This document shows positions 6,873-12,249 of a stretch of DNA of 12,918 bases, in pieces; the stretch's first letter is position 1, and each line of letters opens with the position of its first letter. The stretch is from assembly GCA_002361365.1 (NCBI GenBank), contig DEST01000060.1, positions 1 to 12,918 of the forward strand, in the 5' to 3' direction. Both the position numbers and the translations under genes were made by a program. The notes beneath the pieces are model-generated. The model was given only the letters and a program-made list of their open reading frames with translations. It searched no databases and was not told the DNA's origin. This DNA is from Alphaproteobacteria bacterium UBA3307 (GTDB lineage: Bacteria; Pseudomonadota; Alphaproteobacteria; RF32; CAG-239).

Positions 6873-7988
6873 CTATTTTCCGCTATCCACATCAATCGGT
6901 TTAACCGGTGCATTGTCGCGCACTTTCTGCAATCCCTGTACCACCACCTTGTCATTTTTATCTAGGCCGGAAAGCACAACTTGCCAGTCATCAATCACAT
7001 CACCGAGTTTAATATATTTTTGTTCGGCAACATATCCCTCGCCTTTTTCGGCTTTCTTAACCGTCATAACATAAGTTCCGTTAGCGTCTTCGGACAATGC
7101 CATTTGCGGCACGAGAAGCGCCATTTTTTTAGAAGTAAAACGCATATAAATATCGACATAATTCCCCGGAACCAGTAAATCATCGGCATTTTCGGCATCT
7201 AAATATACCGGAATGGTTGCCGTGTCCGAATTGACTTCGTTCCCGAAAAACAAATTATGTGCCGTTTGGGTTTGCACTTCACCGTTTGGCAGCACAATAT
7301 CGACAAACACATCTTCGGCTTCATTGAGTTTATCCATAAACACCGAACGTTCTTTGTCGGTCACCGAAAAAGCAATACGCACCGGACGCACTTGCACAAT
7401 ACGCGCCAATTTTTGTGTATTCTGATTGACTAAATTTCCGATGGTAACAAGTGCCTTGCCGATAACGCCGTCAATCGGAGACTTAACTTCGGTATATTCC
7501 AGATTAAGTTTTGCCAAATCCTCGGCTGCCTCGGCGTTTTTGAGTGCGCTTTCGGCCACCTCAAGCTCTTTATCGGAAATAAATTGTTTAGAATGCAAAG
7601 AAATCAAACGTTTATAATCTGCCGATAATTGTTTGGTTGTTGCCTCGGCCGCTTTTAAATTATCCTTATAGCGCCGCTGTTCAATCACAAAAAGCACATC
7701 GCCTTTTTTGACCTCAGCACCGTTTTGAAACAATATCTGTTCAATATAACCGGAAACCTGCGGTACGATATCAACGCTGTTAATAGCTTCGACCTGAGCT
7801 ATATACTTTTTTTTGGCGGCCACATCTTGTTCTTTTAGTCCCTGAACCTGCACCGACGGCGTTTCCATTGTCCAACCGCCGGTTGCCGGTGACATCCGAT
7901 TATTCAACCACCAGCCGAAACCGATAAGACACAGAGCATAAAATGTATTAAGATAAATTTTTCTGCTCTTTATTTTCTTTACTTTCAT
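6873..7988 (-). CDS. RND periplasmic adaptor (membrane fusion protein, AcrA-like)
   Basis: This 371-residue protein links the RND pump to an outer-membrane channel. An N-terminal membrane anchor lies at about residues 11-29, with no lipobox cysteine, so it is probably an uncleaved anchor and not a lipoprotein. The lipoyl-like half-domain (VDIVPQVSGYIEQI, residues 72-85, then NGAEVKKGDVLFVIE) is followed by a coiled-coil hairpin at about 105-165. The second lipoyl half is YTEVKSPIDGVIGKA, and a beta-barrel and membrane-proximal domain complete it. Start ATG 7988 has AGGAAGG about 8 bases upstream. It is the first gene of the operon, with a promoter at 8022..8050. The zinc-ribbon HTH gene lies upstream on the same strand and could regulate it, but this is only positional. 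Confidence 0.94.
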   Translation of the reverse strand: MKVKKIKSRKIYLNTFYALCLIGFGWWLNNRMSPATGGWTMETPSVQVQGLKEQDVAAKKKYIAQVEAINSVDIVPQVSGYIEQILFQNGAEVKKGDVLFVIEQRRYKDNLKAAEATTKQLSADYKRLISLHSKQFISDKELEVAESALKNAEAAEDLAKLNLEYTEVKSPIDGVIGKALVTIGNLVNQNTQKLARIVQVRPVRIAFSVTDKERSVFMDKLNEAEDVFVDIVLPNGEVQTQTAHNLFFGNEVNSDTATIPVYLDAENADDLLVPGNYVDIYMRFTSKKMALLVPQMALSEDANGTYVMTVKKAEKGEGYVAEQKYIKLGDVIDDWQVVLSGLDKNDKVVVQGLQKVRDNAPVKPIDVDSGK

Positions 7989-8021
7989 TTTAAACCTTCC
8001 TATTTTTAAACAATCTTAGGC

Positions 8022-8050
8022 AAAATATGAAAGTTAATGTAGAAAATCAA
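8022..8050 (-). promoter_or_regulatory. Promoter of the adaptor-RND operon
   Basis: The -35 is TTGATT (8050..8045), the spacer is 17 bases and the -10 is TATTTT (8027..8022). The start site would be near 8015, about 27 bases before the adaptor ATG. The left end of the putative insertion element lies only 12 bases upstream of the -35 box, so its insertion may have altered control of the pump. Confidence 0.5.
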
Positions 8051-8061
8051 GCATAAAAAAC

Positions 8062-8094
8062 ATTTTGTAACTTTTATAATGACATTATTTTTGC
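8062..8094 (+). repeat. Left terminal inverted repeat
   Basis: Core sequence TTTTGTAACTTTT followed by AATGA, then an extra CATTA and TTTTTGC. Its inner end covers the stop codon and last residues of the zinc-ribbon gene. The extra bases create a small perfect palindrome (ATAATG A CATTAT, 8076..8088). It pairs with the repeat at 8539..8568. Confidence 0.5.
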
Positions 8095-8498
8095 GACGGT
8101 AATTTAACGATTATAAAAACCTCTGCACCTGATGGTAAATTGTTTTGCATTAAAATGCATTTATTATTCCGCTTAATATCCATAATTTTCAATAGGTTAT
8201 CCGAATCCACTTCATAAAAATTTTCTACCGAACCAATTTCTTGAGTAAATGTTGTATGCCATTTTTTAATCCAGCGAGAAACAGATTGCGCCGTCACGCC
8301 GATAATTTCAGCAATCCGCCGCATAGAAAAACCGGCATTATAGAGTGTGTGACTCAGTATTTTTATATGAATAGGTTTTCCTGCCGGCGCATTGCGCGTA
8401 AACTGGTAGCCGCAAGCTTTGCATTTATAGCGCTGCCAGCCGAAAACCTGACCGTTTTTCACAATATTTTTTCCACCGCATTTAAAACACTTTAACAT
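8085..8498 (-). CDS. Zinc-ribbon plus HTH protein, IS1-like transposase N-terminal type
   Basis: This 137-residue protein has a zinc ribbon (Cys4, Cys7, Cys26, Cys29 in CFKC and CKAC), then a basic linker and a helix-turn-helix (about residues 57-79: GFSMRRIAEIIGVTAQSVSRWIKK). This is the layout of IS1 InsA and of the N-terminus of single-ORF IS1-like transposases (WQRYKCKACGYQFTR). In those, the next segment begins the DDE domain near an EIDE-like acid motif. Here YEVDSD may be its trace, but the protein ends about 40 residues later with no catalytic domain. It may be a truncated transposase or a domesticated DNA-binding regulator. The second of two tandem ATGs (8498) is chosen because GGAG sits seven bases upstream; the first (8501) has only four. 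Longer starts lie within the right inverted repeat. Confidence 0.75.
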   Translation of the reverse strand: MLKCFKCGGKNIVKNGQVFGWQRYKCKACGYQFTRNAPAGKPIHIKILSHTLYNAGFSMRRIAEIIGVTAQSVSRWIKKWHTTFTQEIGSVENFYEVDSDNLLKIMDIKRNNKCILMQNNLPSGAEVFIIVKLPSQK

Positions 8499-8538
8499 CA
8501 TCTTTCTCCATATATTTGCCGATATAACACACTTTTTT

Positions 8539-8568
8539 GCAAAAATCATTAAAAAAGTTACAAATTTT
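8539..8568 (-). repeat. Right terminal inverted repeat
   Basis: Read on the minus strand it is AATTTGTAACTTTT, TTAATGA, TTTTTGC, matching the left end except for two substitutions and the 5-base gap. It lies upstream of the zinc-ribbon gene, where it could also contain its promoter or operator. Confidence 0.5.
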
Positions 8569-8595
8569 GGGGATTGTTTTTAAATGCAATTTATG

Positions 8596-8624
8596 TTGAC
8601 AAAAACAAAAATCTTTGCTATTCT
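8596..8624 (+). promoter_or_regulatory. Promoter of the 595-residue membrane protein gene
   Basis: A consensus -35 TTGACA (8596..8601), a 17-base spacer and -10 TATTCT (8619..8624) make this one of the best promoters in the window. Transcription would start near 8631 and give a leader of about 95 nt that includes the pseudoknot-like fold at 8670..8711. Confidence 0.65.
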
Positions 8625-8669
8625 GAAGGTCTAGAAATTACAAATTTTATTTTATTTTTAACATATTAT

Positions 8670-8711
8670 GAGGTTGGACCTAAGGAAATCCGGCGCACCT
8701 CTAAAAAGCGC
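8670..8711 (+). promoter_or_regulatory. H-type pseudoknot candidate in the 5' leader
   Basis: Stem 1 pairs GAGGU (8670..8674) with ACCUC (8697..8701). Stem 2 pairs GCGC (8693..8696), just inside stem 1, with GCGC (8708..8711) after an A-rich crossing loop UAAAAA (8702..8707). The 18-nt first loop can form a GGA/UCC mini-stem. A competing hairpin, AGGU with ACCU at 8678..8681, uses the same 5' strand, so two states are possible. The fold ends 14 bases before the ATG at 8726, in the ribosome footprint. Its topology recalls preQ1-I and SAM-II riboswitches, but I see no conserved match to either. Confidence 0.4.
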
Positions 8712-8725
8712 AAAAAAAATGGAAT

Positions 8726-10513
8726 ATGATGTATTTCGTATTTTCATTGGTATTGGTTCTGGCGTATGTCGTGATTAACTTCTTCGCCGAGAAGCCGCAG
8801 AAGACGTCATCATGGGCGTGGGTTATAGGATGTGGACTGGTGCTCGGCGGAGCATTCCACATTGTGAATTATTTTACTATGCCAACCTTCGCTTACGATT
8901 GTTGGCCAATGTATGTAGAGCTGCTGATATTTGCGGTGATTAGTATCATCTTCACCTCTATCCGAGTGACGGAGGCAGAGGAGTTTATTACCTTCGATAA
9001 TAAGGTGATAAATGGTGTTATCATCAGCTTGATTGGCGGTACCGTTCTGCTCCTAGGAACCGCTGTATACGCGTGGGATAATTTCCATACACAGTTTCAG
9101 CGCAATTTGCTGGAGGTGAAGGATACCATCGATGTCAAGAAAAATACCAACGGCGCTGCTCAGGTATTCTCACCGATTCCGGTGGAGAAGATGAGTATCA
9201 ACCCCGCTGAGGTTGTGTATCGTGCATTTTTGAATCAGCTCGGTGACCTCAAAAATACTTTTGAGATTTCTCCGCTGACCAAGCAGAGCGTAACGGTACA
9301 TGCAGACGTTGAGACTATCGACGGCAAAAAAATTCGCCTTGACTACGATAATCAGCTTATGTATGTCGGCATTCTAGAGTTCAAGGATTTTTGGACTTGG
9401 AATACTCAGAAGGCATCTCCTGCTTATCTGCTGGCTGATGCCGCAGACAAAGACAAGGTGTGGATTATCAGTAAGCTTAATGGTGAAGAGCTGAAGATTG
9501 CCTACACTCCGGAAGCTAACTTCGGTTACAATCTGGAGCGCCATTTGCGTGCGAACGGCTTTGCCTCAACAATTCTCGATGATTTCAACATCGAGATTGA
9601 TGAAAACGGCAGACCATATGCTCCTGTTACCACTCTCGAAAAAGTGGTTGGAATGAGCACTCCGCAGGTGACAGGTGTTGCCGTCGTTGACGTGCAGACG
9701 GGTGATATCAAATGGTACAAGCCAGAGGATGCACCAGCGTTCGTCAACAGGATATACCCCGAGTGGTTGATTTATGATCGTATCACGAATTGGGGCGAGT
9801 ATCCTAACGGATATTTCCACTGGACGAACAACGACGGCCTGCTACAGCCGTGTGCCGGTATGGATATTGTCCAGACCAAGAACGGATGCTCATACTATGT
9901 GGGCATTCAGGCTAAGACCGGTACATTCGACACCGAAGGTTATATGTTGGTTGATATCCGCACAGGTGTTGCCACATATTACAAGCGTGACGGCATTTCG
10001 GAGGCTGAGGCTATCAGAGTTCTCAAGACCAACACCTATAAGAACATCAGTATTCAGGTCAACGACAGCATTCTGTATTTGACCGAGCCCATCTACTACA
10101 ATATTGAAGGGCTGAATACGTTCTTTGCCACATTTGTTGCCAATGCCGACCTGACAGTAAAGTATTATGCTTTCTGCAGTGCCGACAGCAAAGACGTGGT
10201 GGGTGTCGGCGAGACTCTTGAAGAGGCTAAGGCTGCTTATGTGGATTCTTATCACAAGCATATTGCCGTAAAAGCTTCTAAGCTTCAGACTACAGACAAA
10301 CGCACCGAGATGGTGCTAGAAGCCAATGTGCTGGAAAAAGTGCAAGAGGGAAATGCTTACTACTTCCGTCTGGAAGGTCAGGAAGGCAAGACTTTCTACG
10401 CTTACTCAAGCATAACACCGGAAGTTCGCTGGTCCGCAAAAAAAATCAAGATTACCTATAATAAGACTGATGCTAAGTTAATTGCCATCAGCTCTTATAA
10501 AGCTCTTGATTAA
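8726..10513 (+). CDS. Unrecognised four-TM protein with large extracytoplasmic domain
   Basis: I do not recognise this 595-residue protein. Four hydrophobic segments (about 3-20, 30-50, 61-80, 93-117) precede a domain of about 475 residues. Positive charges after TM1 and TM3 suggest that the N-terminus and the large domain lie outside the cytoplasm. Two similar strands, GVAVVDVQTGDIKWYK (317-332) and GYMLVDIRTGVATYYK (405-420), suggest an internal repeat, loosely like PepSY-type modules. Between them is an aromatic stretch with RIYPEW, ITNWGEY and GYFHW. A predicted coiled or helical part is ETLEEAKAAYVDSYHK. AAG, CAG, GAG and CTG codons are frequent, unlike the A/T-ending use of neighbours, which suggests transfer. 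There is no clear Shine-Dalgarno before ATG 8726, and an adjacent ATG follows at 8729. It has its own promoter, leader and terminator, so it is a one-gene unit. Confidence 0.85.
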   Translation: MMYFVFSLVLVLAYVVINFFAEKPQKTSSWAWVIGCGLVLGGAFHIVNYFTMPTFAYDCWPMYVELLIFAVISIIFTSIRVTEAEEFITFDNKVINGVIISLIGGTVLLLGTAVYAWDNFHTQFQRNLLEVKDTIDVKKNTNGAAQVFSPIPVEKMSINPAEVVYRAFLNQLGDLKNTFEISPLTKQSVTVHADVETIDGKKIRLDYDNQLMYVGILEFKDFWTWNTQKASPAYLLADAADKDKVWIISKLNGEELKIAYTPEANFGYNLERHLRANGFASTILDDFNIEIDENGRPYAPVTTLEKVVGMSTPQVTGVAVVDVQTGDIKWYKPEDAPAFVNRIYPEWLIYDRITNWGEYPNGYFHWTNNDGLLQPCAGMDIVQTKNGCSYYVGIQAKTGTFDTEGYMLVDIRTGVATYYKRDGISEAEAIRVLKTNTYKNISIQVNDSILYLTEPIYYNIEGLNTFFATFVANADLTVKYYAFCSADSKDVVGVGETLEEAKAAYVDSYHKHIAVKASKLQTTDKRTEMVLEANVLEKVQEGNAYYFRLEGQEGKTFYAYSSITPEVRWSAKKIKITYNKTDAKLIAISSYKALD

Positions 10514-10520
10514 CTATACG

Positions 10521-10562
10521 AGAAAAGCCGCTGTTCCCAATCGGATAACGGCTTTTCTTTTT
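10521..10562 (+). terminator. Strong rho-independent terminator of the membrane protein gene
   Basis: AGAAAAGCCG (10521..10530) pairs perfectly with CGGCTTTTCT (10549..10558), followed by a T-run. It starts seven bases after the stop codon. The A-rich left arm means it may also slow minus-strand transcription coming from the ankyrin gene. Confidence 0.9.
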
Positions 10563-10605
10563 GTATTTTGCCATGCGACGCAACTTTTATTAGGCTATTA
10601 TACTT

Positions 10606-11367
10606 TTAAAACCAACCTTTTTTAGGCATATATTTATCGAGCATACGGCGTATTTCATCGGTTTTGGCATAATCAGCCGCCGTTTTTCCTGTCAAGTCCT
10701 TAGCCTTGGCATCAGCACCATTTTCAAGCAGTACTCGTACAACTTCCGGATTTTCATTAAGCGCAACGGCATACATCAGTGAATTTCGACCATTATCGTC
10801 CACCGCATTGATATCTGCTCCGTATTGCAACAACATTTTTATCACCTTTGGCGTAACATCTACCCGACATACATTCATCAACAATGTTCGACCTTTGGTA
10901 TCGCGAGCATTTATATCATTTGTTGTTACCGTTTTATCACCGTTATTAAAACCGCCAAAACTTTTTACCAAAGCTTGTGCCATTTGCCCTAAATCCGTAT
11001 TTTCATCAGCGGCACCATTTAAAAACATTTCAGCCATTGTAGCAAGTCCCGGTTTGCGATTACTCGACACTGAAGATGTTCTCTTGATATTAGGCTCACC
11101 GCTTTGTGTAGATATATTACCGGATACATTTCCCAAAACTGCCTTCAACAACGTTTTATTGATATTTTGTGCCGCATCTTTATCCAACAAACCTCCGAGC
11201 CACGTTTGCGTCCCGTCTTCTTTGGTGCCGGTTAAACTCTGCACGGCATAATTCATCGCTTTATTGGCAAGTTTAGCTCGATTAGCATATATCGCATAAC
11301 CGCAAATTCCGATAATCAGCAAAAAAATACCCACCCCGATAATTGTCCATTTTATAACTTTTTTCAT
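10606..11367 (-). CDS. Membrane-anchored ankyrin-repeat protein
   Basis: This 253-residue protein has a short basic N-terminus and one membrane segment (about residues 6-27, WTIIGVGIFLLIIGICGYAI). A low-complexity linker of about 130 residues follows, then ankyrin repeats at the C-terminus. Recognisable units are NDINARDTKGRTLLMNV, the following GADINAVDDNGRNSLMYAV, and GADAKAKDLTGKTAADYA, the last partly capped. With only the first segment membrane-spanning and KK in front, the repeats should face the periplasm. Ankyrin repeats bind proteins; the partner is unknown. The ATG at 11367 is preferred (GGGA about 9 bases upstream, MKK start) over in-frame ATGs at 11382 and 11394 that lack a ribosome site. 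It diverges from the ribosomal protein operon. Confidence 0.82.
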   Translation of the reverse strand: MKKVIKWTIIGVGIFLLIIGICGYAIYANRAKLANKAMNYAVQSLTGTKEDGTQTWLGGLLDKDAAQNINKTLLKAVLGNVSGNISTQSGEPNIKRTSSVSSNRKPGLATMAEMFLNGAADENTDLGQMAQALVKSFGGFNNGDKTVTTNDINARDTKGRTLLMNVCRVDVTPKVIKMLLQYGADINAVDDNGRNSLMYAVALNENPEVVRVLLENGADAKAKDLTGKTAADYAKTDEIRRMLDKYMPKKGWF

Positions 11368-11477
11368 TTGTATATCCCGCATTTTTAAAATCACGCTTAA
11401 TTATAAAGCGTTTGAATCATTTATGCAACTTTTATTATTTACTTATCAGATTATTATAAAAAAAATAAAAAAAGTAC

Positions 11478-11506
11478 TTGAAATTTAAAATAAAATAAGT
11501 TATACA
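11478..11506 (+). promoter_or_regulatory. Promoter of the rpmI-rplT-pheS operon
   Basis: The -35 is TTGAAA (11478..11483), the spacer is 17 bases of A/T and the -10 is TATACA (11501..11506). It gives a leader of roughly 75 nt that holds the hairpin at 11517..11552. infC is not immediately upstream, so rpmI has its own promoter here. Confidence 0.6.
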
Positions 11507-11516
11507 CACAGTGTTT

Positions 11517-11552
11517 GAGTTGTTCGGGCGAAAAGGCATTGCCTGACAGCTC
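11517..11552 (+). promoter_or_regulatory. Leader hairpin upstream of rpmI, possible L20 autoregulatory site
   Basis: GAGUUGUU pairs with GACAGCUC (with G-U pairs), then a C/U mismatch and GG/CC, enclosing a 14-base loop. In several bacteria L20 represses its own operon by binding a leader that mimics its 23S rRNA site. The position fits such a control element. Recognition by L20 is inferred, and I see no diagnostic motif. Confidence 0.35.
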
Positions 11553-11586
11553 GTGTGTAATTTCCAACAATTGAAAGGGAATCAAA

Positions 11587-11781
11587 ATGCCAAAATTAAA
11601 AACAAAAAAGGCCGCTGCCAAGCGCTTTGACGTTACCGGTACCGGCAAATTAAAAAGAAGACATTCTTTCAAAAGACACCTTCTTTTCAACAAACCGACA
11701 AAACAAAAAAGACAAGCTCGCGGTTCTAAAATTATTGATGCCGCTAACGCTTTTGTTAAAAAGTTTTTACCGTTTATTTAA
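11587..11781 (+). CDS. rpmI: 50S ribosomal protein L35 (bL35)
   Basis: This 64-residue basic protein is the usual length for bL35. MPKLKTKKAAAKRF at the start, then GTGKLKRRHSFKRH and a C-terminal KKFLPF are the family signature. It is part of the large ribosomal subunit. The ATG at 11587 has AAAGGGA about 8 bases upstream. It is first in the operon, 15 bases before rplT, which has its own strong ribosome site. Confidence 0.98.
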   Translation: MPKLKTKKAAAKRFDVTGTGKLKRRHSFKRHLLFNKPTKQKRQARGSKIIDAANAFVKKFLPFI

Positions 11782-11796
11782 GAGGGAGGATAAGAT

Positions 11797-12156
11797 ATGT
11801 CTCGTGTTAAAAGAGGTTTAACGGCTCACGCTCGTCATAAAAAAATTTTAGATATGGCGAAGGGTTACAGAGGTCGTAACAAAAATGTATTCAGAGTAGC
11901 TGTTGAAAAAGTTGAAAAAGGTTTGCAATATGCATACCGTGACCGCAAAGTAAAGAAAAGAACTTTCCGTTCTTTGTGGATTCAGCGTATCAATGCTGCC
12001 ACACGTATCCACGATTTAACTTATTCTCGATTTATCAGCGGGCTTAACAAAGCCGGTGTTGAACTCGACCGTAAAGTTCTCGCTGATATCGCTTTGAAAC
12101 AGCCCGAAGCATTTGCTAAGTTGGTTGAAACAGCCAAAGCGGCTCTTAACAAGTAA
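11797..12156 (+). CDS. rplT: 50S ribosomal protein L20 (bL20)
   Basis: This 119-residue protein has normal bL20 length. The basic N-terminal extension (SRVKRGLTAHARHKKIL, AKGYRGRNKNVFR) inserts into 23S rRNA and is needed for early 50S assembly. The C-terminal globular part includes RSLWIQRINAA and LTYSRFISGLNKAGVELDRKVLADIA. It is the known autoregulator of this type of operon in other bacteria. GGGAGGATAAGAT precedes the ATG. The sequence character is alphaproteobacterial. A terminator-like hairpin follows, separating it from pheS. Confidence 0.98.
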   Translation: MSRVKRGLTAHARHKKILDMAKGYRGRNKNVFRVAVEKVEKGLQYAYRDRKVKKRTFRSLWIQRINAATRIHDLTYSRFISGLNKAGVELDRKVLADIALKQPEAFAKLVETAKAALNK

Positions 12157-12179
12157 ATTACAGATACAATAAATCAGTG

Positions 12180-12219
12180 AAAAAGAGTTGGCTTTGAGTT
12201 TTCGGGCTGGCTCTTTTTT
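12180..12219 (+). terminator. Terminator or attenuator between rplT and pheS
   Basis: AAAAAGAG (12180..12187) pairs with CTCTTTTT (12211..12218). The stem continues inward through TTGGCTT with GGGCTGG, using several G-U pairs, and ends in a T-run. It lies 23 bases after the rplT stop and 30 bases before the pheS ATG. No promoter is visible between it and pheS, so some readthrough is expected; there is no room for a phenylalanine leader peptide. Confidence 0.75.
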
Positions 12220-12249
12220 ATGTTTTTTAAACAAAAGGTTGCTAAGATT

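Larger units (their letters stand above)
8062..8568. mobile_element. Putative minimal IS- or MITE-like element with terminal inverted repeats
   Basis: About 507 bases are bracketed by imperfect inverted repeats, and the only gene inside encodes the N-terminal type of protein seen in IS1-like transposases. The ends match at 19 of 21 positions, then at 7 of 7 after a 5-base insertion (CATTA) in the left copy. ATTTT occurs directly at both outer borders (8062..8066 and 8564..8568) and could be a 5-bp target duplication, but the sequence is low complexity and overlaps the repeat ends. There is no catalytic DDE domain, so the element could not move by itself. Alternatively the repeats are operator sites of the encoded HTH protein. 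Confidence 0.4.

Noticed and set aside
3121..6904. Several plus-strand ORFs of 60-114 codons across the HAD and RND genes
   Set aside because: They are antisense shadows of strongly supported coding genes, with no ribosome sites or family motifs.
8670..8711. A true preQ1-I or SAM-II riboswitch
   Set aside because: The overall topology is similar, but loop lengths and the conserved bases I know for these classes do not match, and the downstream protein is not a known queuosine transporter or methionine gene.
8719..8775. An 18-codon ORF starting at an ATG seven bases before the membrane protein start, in another frame
   Set aside because: It has no ribosome site, is short, and overlaps the signal-like start of the main gene; probably chance.
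9526..10261. Minus- and plus-strand ORFs of 73-123 codons inside the 595-residue gene
   Set aside because: They are shadows of the main frame and have no recognisable domains.
10706..11251. A 181-codon plus-strand ORF opposite the ankyrin gene
   Set aside because: It mirrors the ankyrin repeats in antisense and lacks a start signal; the minus-strand frame has clear ankyrin motifs.
12220..12249. An upstream in-frame ATG for pheS at 12220
   Set aside because: It falls in the terminator T-run, has no ribosome site and would add ten non-family residues.
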